Assembly (NCBI GenBank): GCA_902608305.1
Contig: CACLNK010000001.1
Coordinates: 1-64,000 of the forward strand
From: an uncultured Pelagibacteraceae bacterium
GTDB lineage: Bacteria; Pseudomonadota; Alphaproteobacteria; Pelagibacterales; Pelagibacteraceae
Length of the DNA: 64,000 nt
Direction of reading: 5' to 3'
Shown here: positions 18,967 through 27,482 of the stretch, piece after piece
Layout of the letters: each line of letters opens with the position of its first letter
Position numbering within the stretch: the stretch's first letter is position 1
Translations under genes and position numbers: made by a program
Notes under the pieces: generated by a model
The model's database searches: none
The model's input: only the letters and a program-made list of their open reading frames with translations
Told to the model about the DNA's origin: nothing

Positions 18967-20013
18967 TTAATTTTCATTAGAAATTAAGACAGTTTCGTTA
19001 ACTTTTTCAATGCAGCACCCACCCAGAGTCAATTTTTTAGCCTTATTAGACTTAATATTATAAATTGCATCTAAAATACTTTTTCCTCTTGGTGCATAGT
19101 ATCTTTTACTAACTAATTTTAAAATTGAAGAAATACTTCTAAAAATTACTTCTTCAGATTGATTGAAAAAAAATTTATTCAAAATGTAAATATTTTTTTG
19201 TTTAATAAATTTTGCATTATATTGAATATTTTTTTCTACATAAAAATTTATAGCTCTATCTGCAGATTTAAGATTTTTAATTGTTAGACCTAATTTTTTT
19301 TTATCAAACCCTTCTTTGTTTAACTCAAAAATAAGTTTTCTTATTCTGGTTCTTTGAAAAAGAAAATTTTTATTAGATGGATCTTTAATAAAAAATTGAA
19401 AAACGTTTTTAGAAATATAAATTAAATCTTTTTTTTCAAAATCGATCATTGGTCTTAAAATTAAAATATTATTTTCTTTTTCTTTAGCAATTTCGCCGAA
19501 AGATGAAAGTCCTTTTAATCCACTGCCTCTTAAAAGTCTTATAAAAAAATTTTCATATAGATCGTCGATATGATGTCCCATTAAAAGTTGATTAATATTA
19601 TTTTTTTTACATGCATTTTTTAGAAGATTATACCTATTATTTCTAGCAATTCCTTGGATATTGGAATGAGGTTTCTTGCCTTCCCACTTTAAAATATTAC
19701 AATCAATATCAAATTTACTTAAAAATAATTTAACTAATTTAGCTTCCTTTGAAGAATTTTTCCTTAGCTTATGATCTACAATAAAAAATTTAGCATCTAA
19801 TTTATTTATTAATGAATAACATTTTGTTAAAAATGCCAAAGCTAGACTGTCTGGACCTCCTGAAACAGCTGCGCCAATTTTAATTTCTTTCTTAGCGTTT
19901 TTTTCTAAATAATTTTTAAATTTCTTAAAAATTTTATTAATTTTTTTATTTTTTAAATGATTAAGAAGTAATTTATGTATTATCTTTTTTGCACTCAAAC
20001 TTTTTTTCTTCAT
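18967..20013 (-). CDS. tilS: tRNA(Ile)-lysidine synthetase
   Basis: Modifies C34 of tRNA-Ile(CAU) to lysidine so that it reads AUA codons, essential in an AT-rich genome. The PP-loop ATPase motif is AVSGGPDSLALAF near residue 50, with DHKLRKNSSKEA and the GHHIDDLYENFFIRLLRGSGLKGL stretch. The start is uncertain: the frame runs to 20067, but the upstream cpoB ends at 19973, so I choose the ATG at 20013 (MKKKSLSAKKII), still a 41-base overlap. No better start codon lies between there and the PP-loop. Confidence 0.9.
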   Translation of the reverse strand: MKKKSLSAKKIIHKLLLNHLKNKKINKIFKKFKNYLEKNAKKEIKIGAAVSGGPDSLALAFLTKCYSLINKLDAKFFIVDHKLRKNSSKEAKLVKLFLSKFDIDCNILKWEGKKPHSNIQGIARNNRYNLLKNACKKNNINQLLMGHHIDDLYENFFIRLLRGSGLKGLSSFGEIAKEKENNILILRPMIDFEKKDLIYISKNVFQFFIKDPSNKNFLFQRTRIRKLIFELNKEGFDKKKLGLTIKNLKSADRAINFYVEKNIQYNAKFIKQKNIYILNKFFFNQSEEVIFRSISSILKLVSKRYYAPRGKSILDAIYNIKSNKAKKLTLGGCCIEKVNETVLISNEN

Positions 20014-20938
20014 ATTTTGCTTTTTGAAGAACAGATTGATTTGCTTTTGGATATTGCTCTTTAACACCAGAGATCATTAAGCAACCTTGATCTTTTTCTC
20101 CTATTTGAACTAATGATACACCAAGTTTTAATAAATTTATAGGAGCCTTATTGCTCTTTGGATATTTTTGATATCCTTCCAAATAAGCTGAGGCAGCGTC
20201 TGTATATAGTTGTCTAATTCTAAAAGTTTCTGCATACCAGTATTGAGCACTTCCTGCTAATTCATGATCCGAATTAGTGATGACAAATTCTCTAAAAGCT
20301 CTTTCTGCAGTATTATAATCACCTACTTTCAAAAAACTTGTTGCAAATTCATATTGCTTTTCTGGTGTTTCGTTTGGTAAAATTTTTTCTTCTGTTTGAA
20401 CAACTTCGCTCACAACTGTACTTGTTGTTTCTACTGATTGAGTTTGTTGTGTTGTTTCGTTTGTAGCTGTATCTTTATAAGAAATTGAACCTAAATCTTG
20501 TGGTTCTGAAGATCCTGGTAAAGTTTTATTTTCACTTTCTTTTGGTGTTAAGACTAATTCTTTTGTATCTTCTAATTCTTGAAACCTCATTTGATTATCA
20601 GCTTGAACTTTTGACAATCTACTTGATAGTTTATCTAATTTAAAATTAATTGATTCAAACTTATTAGTTAATTCTTTAAATTGACCTTCAATCTCAGATA
20701 ATTTTAGTAAATGCCGTGTTAAAACATCTTCGGCATTTTGATCAAATTCTATTGTTGAGCTTGAAACAATAGAATCAGAATTAGAATCAGAATAAACAGC
20801 TTTTTCAAGAGTTTTTAAATCTTTTTGAATTACTTTAAGAATTTCCAAAACATTTTTATCCTCTGAAAAAGAGTTTTGAGTAAATAATAAGAAAAATAAA
20901 AAAAATGTAATTGTTATTTTTTTTTTAAAACTAATCAT
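19973..20938 (-). CDS. cpoB: Tol-Pal system protein CpoB (YbgF)
   Basis: Periplasmic coordinator of the Tol-Pal system with peptidoglycan synthesis. It has an N-terminal signal peptide (residues 1-26, cleaved after a NSFSE-like site), a coiled-coil region at about 60-130, a low-complexity Thr/Gln/Glu linker, and a C-terminal TPR domain (KQYEFATSFLKVGDYNTAERAF, SAQYWYAETFRIRQLYTDAASAYLEGYQKYPKS). 321 aa. It lies downstream of pal in the usual order, but a strong terminator hairpin sits between pal and cpoB, so it may need its own promoter or readthrough. Confidence 0.93.
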   Translation of the reverse strand: MISFKKKITITFFLFFLLFTQNSFSEDKNVLEILKVIQKDLKTLEKAVYSDSNSDSIVSSSTIEFDQNAEDVLTRHLLKLSEIEGQFKELTNKFESINFKLDKLSSRLSKVQADNQMRFQELEDTKELVLTPKESENKTLPGSSEPQDLGSISYKDTATNETTQQTQSVETTSTVVSEVVQTEEKILPNETPEKQYEFATSFLKVGDYNTAERAFREFVITNSDHELAGSAQYWYAETFRIRQLYTDAASAYLEGYQKYPKSNKAPINLLKLGVSLVQIGEKDQGCLMISGVKEQYPKANQSVLQKAKYEEKKFECKKDNT

Positions 20939-20964
20939 TTAATTACTTCTAATGATAATGATGG

Positions 20965-21003
20965 CAAAAAAAAGACCCTAGGCATTTTCACGCCAGGGTC
21001 TTT
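20965..21003 (-). terminator. Rho-independent terminator behind pal
   Basis: On the minus strand, AAAGACCCT-GGC pairs with GCC-(T)-AGGGTCTTT around an eight-base loop, a 12-pair stem with one bulged base, followed by a T8 run in total. It begins 15 bases after the pal stop. It would separate pal from cpoB-tilS-ftsH. It is one of only two strong terminators I see in the window. Confidence 0.88.
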
Positions 21004-21017
21004 AATAATATTTTAAT

Positions 21018-21506
21018 TTAATTAGCTTTAACTGTAACTGATCTTCTGTTTTTCGACCAAGACAATGGATTTGATCCTGAATCAACAGGTCTCTCTTTTC
21101 CATAGCTAATTACTGAAATTCTACTAGCAGAAACTCCATACGTCATTAGATAATCTTTTGCTGCATTAGCTCTTCTCTCACCTAATGCTAAGTTATATTC
21201 TCTAGTTCCCCGCTCGTCTGCATGGCCTTCTAACACAACAGTTATTTCTGAGTTTTCTCTTAACCAAGTCGCCTGTTTTCTAAGAGTTTCTCTTGAACGA
21301 GTTGTTAAGATTGATTCATTCGTTGCAAAGAAAACTCTATCTGGAACACCTGATGCTAAGTATTCAACTGTGTCTGTTCCAGTATAAACATCACCTTGCA
21401 TTTGTCCTGCAGTTGTCTCAACTTTTTTTGTAGTAGCACAGGCTGTTAAAATCAAACCTGCCACAAGTACTAAAAAAGTATTTCTTAAAATTTTGTTCAA
21501 AGTCAT
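21018..21506 (-). CDS. pal: Peptidoglycan-associated lipoprotein Pal
   Basis: Outer-membrane lipoprotein that anchors the envelope to peptidoglycan and completes the Tol-Pal complex. The N-terminal signal ends in a lipobox LTAC near residue 23. The OmpA-like domain covers about 60-160 with VVLEGHADERGTREYNLALGERRA, whose Asp and Arg bind diaminopimelate, and GKERPVDSGS. 162 aa is typical. It follows tolB with an 88-base gap and ends at a strong terminator. Confidence 0.96.
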   Translation of the reverse strand: MTLNKILRNTFLVLVAGLILTACATTKKVETTAGQMQGDVYTGTDTVEYLASGVPDRVFFATNESILTTRSRETLRKQATWLRENSEITVVLEGHADERGTREYNLALGERRANAAKDYLMTYGVSASRISVISYGKERPVDSGSNPLSWSKNRRSVTVKAN

Positions 21507-21594
21507 TAATGCTCCTTAAGTTGAATAATGTAACTTTTCACACCTAAATAGATGTTTCAAGATAAAAAATCAACTTATTTTGATTATTTAACCA

Positions 21595-22935
21595 TTAATT
21601 ACTCAATAAAGATGACCAGGATGGGTCTGAAGCATCAGTTTTTGTACGAACTTGCCTCTCATTATAGCCTGTTAAATCAATAGACCATAATTTTGCTGAA
21701 AATCCTTCTCCTTTTTCGTCTGTTTTAGTTTCCCTATAAAAAACTAAAACTCTTCCATTTGGTGACCATGAAGGAGCTTCTTGATAAAAATTTTCAGTTA
21801 ATAATCTTTCTCCCGAGCCATCAATTCTCATAACACCTATGTAAAATTTTCCTTTATGTAATTTTGTAAAAGCAATTAGATCACCTCTTGGAGACCATAC
21901 CGGTGTTCCGTATAGACCTCTGCCAAATGAAATTCTTTTAACGTTAGAGCCATCACTTTTCATAACATAAATCTGCTGGTAACCACTTCTATCTGAATTA
22001 AAACAAATATATCTTCCATTTGGTGAATAAGAAGGCGAAGTATCAATAGAAGGATGATTTGTAATACGTTCAACAATTCTATTTTCTAAGTCCATTGTAT
22101 AAATGTCAGAGTTACCATCTGAAGCAAAACTCATAATTATTTTTTTTCCATCTGGTGAAAATCGTGGAGCAAATGTCATTCCTGGAAAATCTCCTACAAC
22201 TTCTTGAATACCTGTTTCAATATCTAAAAGATAAACTCTTGGTAAATTTCTAAAATAAGATAAATAAGTTATCATTTGATTGGTAGGATTAAATCTTGGA
22301 GTTAAAACTAATTCATTTCCAAGCGTTAAATATTTTACATTAAAACCATCTTGATCCATTATTGCTAATTTTTTTATTCTTTTTGTTTTGGGACCTTCTT
22401 CTGCAACATATATAATTCTTGTATCAAAATACCCTTTTTCACCAGTTAAGCGTTCATAAACTTTATCAGTAATGATATGTCCTACTCTTCTCCAATTTGT
22501 TGGCACCGTCGTAAAAGCAATTGCAAGCATTTCTTTTGCTGCTAATACATCCCACAATCTAAATTCAACTCTTAAATTTTCATTAATAATTTCTACTTTT
22601 CCGGTGATTAAAGCTTGTGCCTTTATTAATTTCCAATCTTCAAATCTAGGTTTAAAATGAGCAATGTCAGGTTTTTGTAAAAATGCATCTTTTGTAAGTG
22701 GATTAAAAAGTCCTGTTTGTTTTAAATTATTTTCAACTACTAATGATATTTCTGATCCGATGTCTTTTATTTTTAAAATTTTTTCAACTTCGACCAGTGA
22801 TTTTTTATCTGATGCTAGTGGCGAGACAGCCACTGGAAGAGGGCTTAAATTTCCCCTAGTAATATCTACCTCTATTAAAGCATAAGCTTTAAATTGAATT
22901 AATAATAGTATTATTAAAGTTTTTAAAAATTTCAA
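21595..22935 (-). CDS. tolB: Tol-Pal system protein TolB
   Basis: Periplasmic beta-propeller protein linking Pal to the TolQRA motor. After a signal sequence (KFLKTLIILLLIQFKAYA) the N-terminal domain is followed by propeller repeats (LVLTPRFNPTNQMITYLSY, FAPRFSPDGKKIIMSFASDG, DTSPSYSPNGRYICFNSDRSG, GTPVWSPRGDLIAFTK, EAPSWSPNGRVLVFYRE). I choose a TTG start at 22935: it begins the signal peptide directly and has AAGGA just upstream, whereas the upstream ATG at 22968 would put a charged segment inside tolA. The start overlaps no gene. Confidence 0.94.
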   Translation of the reverse strand: MKFLKTLIILLLIQFKAYALIEVDITRGNLSPLPVAVSPLASDKKSLVEVEKILKIKDIGSEISLVVENNLKQTGLFNPLTKDAFLQKPDIAHFKPRFEDWKLIKAQALITGKVEIINENLRVEFRLWDVLAAKEMLAIAFTTVPTNWRRVGHIITDKVYERLTGEKGYFDTRIIYVAEEGPKTKRIKKLAIMDQDGFNVKYLTLGNELVLTPRFNPTNQMITYLSYFRNLPRVYLLDIETGIQEVVGDFPGMTFAPRFSPDGKKIIMSFASDGNSDIYTMDLENRIVERITNHPSIDTSPSYSPNGRYICFNSDRSGYQQIYVMKSDGSNVKRISFGRGLYGTPVWSPRGDLIAFTKLHKGKFYIGVMRIDGSGERLLTENFYQEAPSWSPNGRVLVFYRETKTDEKGEGFSAKLWSIDLTGYNERQVRTKTDASDPSWSSLLSN

Positions 22936-22939
22936 ATTT

Positions 22940-23560
22940 TCATCCTTCCAACATTTCTCTTGCATCAAAATTTAACTGTAAATCTTTCCATCTTTCATAG
23001 CCTGTTGTTGGCACTCTTAATGGTTGGCACAGCCTTATTGCTCTTAATGCGCTCTCAGCTAACACTTTATAAAAACTTTGTCCAGGTTTATTCATTCTTG
23101 CATGATCTAATATTTCAGATTTTATTACTGATCCGTCTGGTTTTAACTTAAGTTTAATACGAACTAGTAAATTTTCTTTATAAGGCAATCCTAATGGAAT
23201 ACTCCAACATCCAAAAATCTGTGCTTTTAATGCGTCTTCTTCACTTAAAGAAAGTCCTGTTCTTTCAACATTCTTGTCCTGAGATTGTGTAACTTTGTCT
23301 GTTGTTTGAATTGTTTTTGCTACTTCTTCTTTGGACTTATCAATTAATGCAGCTATATTATTTGGGTCAAATAATTCTTTTTTTTCAAATTCAGAAACTT
23401 GCTTAACCTCTGTTTCAATTTTTTCTGGATTTTGTTTTTTTTCTTCTATTTTTTTCACTTTTTTAATTTTTTCATTTGGTAGAGGTACGGCTTCAGGTTT
23501 TTCTTTTTTTATTTTTTTTGGTGGAGCTTGTTCTGAAACTATTCTCTCTTTTTTTTTTTT
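22940..23560 (-). CDS. tolA: TolA, C-terminal part (behind a frameshift)
   Basis: C-terminal part of TolA, the periplasm-spanning rod that contacts Pal/TolB. The open frame runs from the A14 tract (23549-23562) and reads KKKKERIVSEQAPPKKIKK, then a Lys/Glu/Pro-rich linker, then the TolA/TonB C-terminal fold (AQIFGCWSIPLGLPYKENLLVRIKLKLKPDG, ALRAIRLCQPLRVP). There is no credible own start; the best in-frame candidate is a GTG at 23458 inside the Lys-rich linker without a ribosome site. Together with 23539-23751 it would form a 270-aa TolA if one A were added to the tract (or a -1 shift made). Confidence 0.85.
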   Translation of the reverse strand, partial: KKKKERIVSEQAPPKKIKKEKPEAVPLPNEKIKKVKKIEEKKQNPEKIETEVKQVSEFEKKELFDPNNIAALIDKSKEEVAKTIQTTDKVTQSQDKNVERTGLSLSEEDALKAQIFGCWSIPLGLPYKENLLVRIKLKLKPDGSVIKSEILDHARMNKPGQSFYKVLAESALRAIRLCQPLRVPTTGYERWKDLQLNFDAREMLEG

Positions 23561-23751
23561 TTAATTTTTTCAATAATTTTTTTTGCCTTTGGGGCAAATG
23601 GAATGTTTGTTTTTTCGGTAATTTGAATTAACTCAATTGAGATAATTGGCGGAAGATCAATGGGTTTTTTTGCTAAAAAAGGCAAGCTTAATGTTGCAAT
23701 TATAATTATTATTAAGTGAAAACCAGATGAAATAATAATATTTCTAGTCAC
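23539..23751 (-). CDS. tolA: TolA, N-terminal membrane part (stops just after an A14 tract)
   Basis: The 70-aa product has a single N-terminal transmembrane helix with the TolA/TonB-like SSGFHLIIIIIATLSLPFL segment, then a Pro-rich periplasmic stretch and a lysine run. It stops (TAG) 11 bases after a run of 14 A residues. The other frame continues without a stop into the C-terminal TolA domain. It follows tolR by five bases, which is the expected tolA position. Either an assembly/sequencing error in the homopolymer, slippage at expression, or a real break. Confidence 0.82.
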   Translation of the reverse strand: MTRNIIISSGFHLIIIIIATLSLPFLAKKPIDLPPIISIELIQITEKTNIPFAPKAKKIIEKIKKKKKRE

Positions 23752-23756
23752 TTTTA

Positions 23757-24173
23757 CTATCTTTCTTTATAAGGCTCAGAAATTAATGCAACTTTTGTAA
23801 ATCCTGAGCCAGATAACATGCCCATTATTTCCAAAACTCTTCCATAATTAATTGTTTTATCTCCTCTTACATAAATTCTTGTATCGGTTCTATTTTTTGA
23901 AACTGCTAATATTTTTGCAATAATTTTTTCATAATCCACTTTGGATTCTTGTATAAAAATTTCACCTTTTGAATTAATAGTGAGAGTTAAAGGTTCCTGC
24001 TCTTCTGGAAGGGAGTCTGCTGAACTTTCAGGTAAATCTACTTGCACTCCTACTGTTAATAATGGAGCTGTTACCATAAATATTATTAGTAAAACCAACA
24101 TAACATCAACAAAGGGTGTTACATTAATTTCGCTCATAGGTTCTCTTGATGAACGTTTTAATTTAAAAGCCAT
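23757..24173 (-). CDS. tolR: Tol-Pal system protein TolR (ExbD family)
   Basis: Inner-membrane component of the proton-driven TolQR motor. It has one N-terminal transmembrane helix (residues about 18-37) with the conserved proton-path Asp in NVTPFVDVMLVLLIIFMVTAP, and a periplasmic domain ending in GRVLEIMGMLSGSGFTKVALISEP. 138 aa is typical. It lies two bases behind tolQ and five before tolA. Confidence 0.96.
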   Translation of the reverse strand: MAFKLKRSSREPMSEINVTPFVDVMLVLLIIFMVTAPLLTVGVQVDLPESSADSLPEEQEPLTLTINSKGEIFIQESKVDYEKIIAKILAVSKNRTDTRIYVRGDKTINYGRVLEIMGMLSGSGFTKVALISEPYKER

Positions 24174-24175
24174 TT

Positions 24176-24850
24176 CTAAATAATTGATAAAAATCTTTTC
24201 GAGAAATTTTCTAATTTTTGGGAATATTTTTTTGAATCACTGGTAAATTTATTAAATGCAACAACTGCTGGAATTGCAGCTAAAAGACCCAATGCAGTTG
24301 CAAACAATGCTTCAGCAATTCCTGGTGCAACGATTGCTAAACTTGTATTTCTTGAAATTGCGATTGATTGAAAAGAATTCATGATTCCCCATACTGTTCC
24401 AAATAATCCAATAAAAGGTGCTGTCGATCCTACTGTTGCAAGAAATGTATATTTTTTCTCAATTATTTCCATTTGTTGTTCAATATTGATTTCTAACATA
24501 TTGGACATTTTTTCATCAAGGGTAGAACTTCTTTTAGATTTTAGTAATACTTGCATAGAATTTTTAAATACATTTGTCATTGGATCTGCAACGTTAGTTG
24601 GTAGATTGTTGTAAAAAGATTCTGCTGATTTAGATTTCCAAAACTTATTTTCAAAATCTTGACTACTTAAATTGATTCTCTTAAATAATTGTATTTTTTC
24701 AAAAATAATTGCCCATGAATAAATTGAACTTACAATTAAAATAATTATTACACTTTTGACTATAATATCCGCTCTAATAAACAGTTGTAATATAGAAAAA
24801 TCTGTACTACTGGCTAAACCAACTGCTTGTGAAGTAATATCTGCTTCCAT
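24176..24850 (-). CDS. tolQ: Tol-Pal system protein TolQ (ExbB/MotA family)
   Basis: Polytopic inner-membrane stator-like subunit of the Tol motor. Three transmembrane helices: about residues 30-50 (SVIIILIVSSIYSWAIIFEK), and the pair in TFLATVGSTAPFIGLFGTVWGIM and GIAEALFATALGLLAAIPAVVAFN, both highly conserved in this family. 224 aa. It begins the tolQRAB-pal run; the ybgC, ruvA and ruvB genes that often precede it are absent and a ruvC-like gene is 52 bases upstream. Confidence 0.96.
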   Translation of the reverse strand: MEADITSQAVGLASSTDFSILQLFIRADIIVKSVIIILIVSSIYSWAIIFEKIQLFKRINLSSQDFENKFWKSKSAESFYNNLPTNVADPMTNVFKNSMQVLLKSKRSSTLDEKMSNMLEINIEQQMEIIEKKYTFLATVGSTAPFIGLFGTVWGIMNSFQSIAISRNTSLAIVAPGIAEALFATALGLLAAIPAVVAFNKFTSDSKKYSQKLENFSKRFLSII

Positions 24851-24902
24851 TATGGATGATTCACATTAAAATGTGTCATGAATTTGTCTTTTTTTTAACT
24901 GT

Positions 24903-25397
24903 CTAGTCTTCAGATTTATAAGTTTCATAGAAAAAACTGGAAATTAAGATGGCATCAGCTTTGTTTGAGTCTTTTTTTCTAGATAGTTGTATTGAAAAAT
25001 GTGGGAATATCTCTATTGCTTTAGTTCTACTTGCATCTTTTTCAGAGTTTATAAGATTAAAATATTTTTTCCATTTAGCTGGTCTTACAAAATACATTGG
25101 AATTTGCATAGCGGCACATATACCTTTTAAAACTCCAAATGATTGTCCAAAATTAAACATACTAGTTACACCTTGACCTGGCATTGCCGCAACTTGTTCT
25201 ATTACAACTTTAATATCTTTTTTTTCAAGATTTTTTATTCTTTTATGAATTTCGTGATAAATTTGAGCACCATTAACTTGTCTTTTGTTTTTTTTTCCTT
25301 CTGCCATATTGGGCATTTCTACAACATCAATAATTTTCCCATCTTCAAAAAAACATATTGAACCTGTGATTCCTGGATCAATTCCAATAATAAGCAT
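24903..25397 (-). CDS. ruvC: RuvC-like Holliday junction endonuclease, phage-type branch
   Basis: RNase H-fold nuclease predicted to resolve four-way DNA junctions. Acidic residues expected for catalysis are Asp7 (IGIDPGITGS), Glu67 (VVIEQV) and Asp148 (NKADAILIS). The stretch MPGQGVTSMFNFGQSFGVLKG is typical of phage-encoded RuvC-like proteins, not of the housekeeping RuvC. 164 aa. It occupies the normal ruvC place behind yebC (one-base overlap), yet ruvA and ruvB do not follow. The family call is good; that it is the cell's only resolvase is inference. Confidence 0.8.
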   Translation of the reverse strand: MLIIGIDPGITGSICFFEDGKIIDVVEMPNMAEGKKNKRQVNGAQIYHEIHKRIKNLEKKDIKVVIEQVAAMPGQGVTSMFNFGQSFGVLKGICAAMQIPMYFVRPAKWKKYFNLINSEKDASRTKAIEIFPHFSIQLSRKKDSNKADAILISSFFYETYKSED

Positions 25398-26122
25398 TAA
25401 TTACTTCCAAATTTTAAGTTTGTATAAACATGCTGAACATCATCGTCATCCTCTAGTGTTTCCAAAAATTTTGTAGTACTTTCTATTTGTTCACCATTAA
25501 CTTCAACATTATTAATCGGTATCCATTCTATTTCTGTAGAAATAAAATTTTTGATTTTCGATTCTAATTTATTTTTTATATTGTATATTTCACTCTTTTC
25601 ACAATGAATTTCATGAAAATTCTCACTTGAAATACATTCATTTGCACCAGCTTCTATTGCAAGCTCAAAAACTTTCTCGTCTGATATTTCTTTTTTATCT
25701 ATTTTAATAACACCCAGCTGATTAAAATTATGTGACGCTGAGCCTTGTGTGCCCAAATTTCCTCCACTTTTTTGAAAAATAGTTCTTATGTTTGAGGCTG
25801 TTCTATTTTTATTATCTGTTAAAGATTCAACAATGATCGCTATATTATTTGGACCAAATCCTTCATATCTTAAACTTTCAAAATTCTCTTCTGTATTGAC
25901 CGACGATTTGTCGATAGCTCTTTCTATATTATCTCTTGGCATATTTTCTGCTCTTGCAGCTTGAATAGCAGATCTTAGTCTTGAATTCATATCGGGATCT
26001 TTATCACCTAATTTTGCAGCAACAGTAATTTCTCTTGATAGCTTAGAAAAAATTTTTGATTTTTGTTTATCAGCTTTACCTTTTTTATGTTTAATTCCTG
26101 CCCAATGAGAATGTCCTGCCAT
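25397..26122 (-). CDS. yebC: YebC/PmpR family protein
   Basis: Conserved cytoplasmic protein of the YebC/PmpR/TACO1 family, described as a transcriptional regulator in some bacteria and as a translation factor for proline-rich stretches in others. The start MAGHSHWAGIKHKKGKADKQKSK-type N-terminus is diagnostic, followed by FSKLSREITVAAKLGDKDPDMNSRLRSAI and the acidic C-terminus LEDDDDVQHVYTN. 241 aa is normal. It precedes the ruvC-like gene, a widely conserved pairing. Confidence 0.96.
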   Translation of the reverse strand: MAGHSHWAGIKHKKGKADKQKSKIFSKLSREITVAAKLGDKDPDMNSRLRSAIQAARAENMPRDNIERAIDKSSVNTEENFESLRYEGFGPNNIAIIVESLTDNKNRTASNIRTIFQKSGGNLGTQGSASHNFNQLGVIKIDKKEISDEKVFELAIEAGANECISSENFHEIHCEKSEIYNIKNKLESKIKNFISTEIEWIPINNVEVNGEQIESTTKFLETLEDDDDVQHVYTNLKFGSN

Positions 26123-26124
26123 AT

Positions 26125-26931
26125 TTAATGTGAATTTTTTAAATCACCTCCAAATATAAATTGATTTATATTTGTTGCAAGACCAGTTTCTACGTTGCAT
26201 TCAATAATAGATCCGCACAAACTAGCTTCTCCAGTTGCTGGGAAATGTTTTACAGAACTTTTTTTTAAAAATCTATTTATTGAATTCTCTTTATTCATTC
26301 CTATTACTGAATTATAATCTCCACACATGCCTGCATCTGTTTGATAAGCTGTGCCTTTTTTTAAAATCATTGTATCTGAAGTTGGTACATGTGTATGAGT
26401 TCCAATCACTAAAGTAGCTTCTCCATCAAATAAATGCCCTATTGCCATTTTTTCACTTGTAATTTCTCCATGAAAATCAACAACTAAAAAATCATAATCT
26501 TTTTTTAATTTATTATTTGAAATAAATTTTTGTGCAGTTTCAAAAACGTCATCACATTTTTTCATATAAATATTGCCCATTAGATTGAGCACACCAACTT
26601 TCAATTCATTTTTTATTGTGTAAATTCCAAAACCCTTGCCTGGAGAAGTCTGTATCAAATTTTTAGGTCTTAAAAGTCTATTTTCTTTTTCAATATGTGT
26701 GCTAGTTTCTTTTTGATCCCACACATGGTTGCCTGTCGTGATTACATTAACTCCACAAGCAAATAAATTATTTGTAATTTCTTCAGTAATACCTACTCCT
26801 TCTTTGGCTGCATTTTCTCCATTAGCAATAACAAAATCAATTTTATTTTGTTTAATTTTTTCTGGTAAATATTTTTTAATAGCATTGCAACCCGACTCAC
26901 CTACTATGTCACCTAAAAAAAGAATTTTCAT
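26125..26931 (-). CDS. YmdB-like metallophosphoesterase (TIGR00282 family)
   Basis: Calcineurin-like phosphoesterase; Bacillus YmdB members act as cyclic nucleotide phosphodiesterases. Metal ligands are visible in LGDIVG (Asp8), NGENAA (Glu/Asn near 39-40), TGNHVWD (Asn/His near 67-68), DFHGE and GTHTHVPT. 268 aa is normal for the family. It is between 5-FTHF cyclo-ligase (four-base overlap) and yebC (two bases). The biological substrate in this organism is unknown. Confidence 0.88.
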   Translation of the reverse strand: MKILFLGDIVGESGCNAIKKYLPEKIKQNKIDFVIANGENAAKEGVGITEEITNNLFACGVNVITTGNHVWDQKETSTHIEKENRLLRPKNLIQTSPGKGFGIYTIKNELKVGVLNLMGNIYMKKCDDVFETAQKFISNNKLKKDYDFLVVDFHGEITSEKMAIGHLFDGEATLVIGTHTHVPTSDTMILKKGTAYQTDAGMCGDYNSVIGMNKENSINRFLKKSSVKHFPATGEASLCGSIIECNVETGLATNINQFIFGGDLKNSH

Positions 26932-27476
26932 TGTAAAACATTTTTATTTGTTATTATATAATCTAATTTTTGGTCATACTTTGACACTGGTATAGAAAAT
27001 AATTCTTGAAAATCAAAGGCCAGCCCTATTGTTATGATTTTTTTTTTTTTTTTTAAAGACTGTATAAGTCGATCATAATATCCAGCACCATAACCCAGTC
27101 GATTTAAATTTTTATCAAAAGCTACTAATGGAACTAATATGATATCTGGATAAACAACTTTTCCCATACTTGGTTCTGGTATTCCATATTGATTAAGAAC
27201 AAAAGGCTCATTTAGCGAACATTTAATAAAGTTCATTTTAAAATTGTTCTTAATAGCTGGTAATGAGATCTTAATTTTTTTTTTCTCAAATTGTCTAAGA
27301 ATATCTAAATCACCTATCTCATGATTTACTGGATAATAGCCTCCAATAATTTTTTTTCTTAAATTAGTTATTTTGTTTAATAACTTGTAAACATTGTTAA
27401 ATTTAATCTGAATATTGTTTGTATTTCTATTTTTTCTAATTTTTATAATTTTTTTTCTGATTTTAGATTTTAACAC
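26928..27476 (-). CDS. 5-Formyltetrahydrofolate cyclo-ligase
   Basis: Converts 5-formyl-THF to 5,10-methenyl-THF with ATP, clearing an inhibitor of folate enzymes. Seen: an N-terminal KSKIRKKIIKIRKNR, ATP-site-like region, and the signature VPLVAFDKNLNRLGYGAGYYDR, which is diagnostic of the family. 182 aa. It follows zapA by six bases; the zapA-cyclo-ligase pair is common and often encloses 6S RNA, but here no room exists for it. Confidence 0.93.
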   Translation of the reverse strand: MLKSKIRKKIIKIRKNRNTNNIQIKFNNVYKLLNKITNLRKKIIGGYYPVNHEIGDLDILRQFEKKKIKISLPAIKNNFKMNFIKCSLNEPFVLNQYGIPEPSMGKVVYPDIILVPLVAFDKNLNRLGYGAGYYDRLIQSLKKKKKIITIGLAFDFQELFSIPVSKYDQKLDYIITNKNVLQ

Positions 27477-27482
27477 AACTTA

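Noticed and set aside
27477..27482. 6S RNA next to zapA
   Set aside because: Its usual place between zapA and the cyclo-ligase gene has only six bases; no 6S-like fold seen there.
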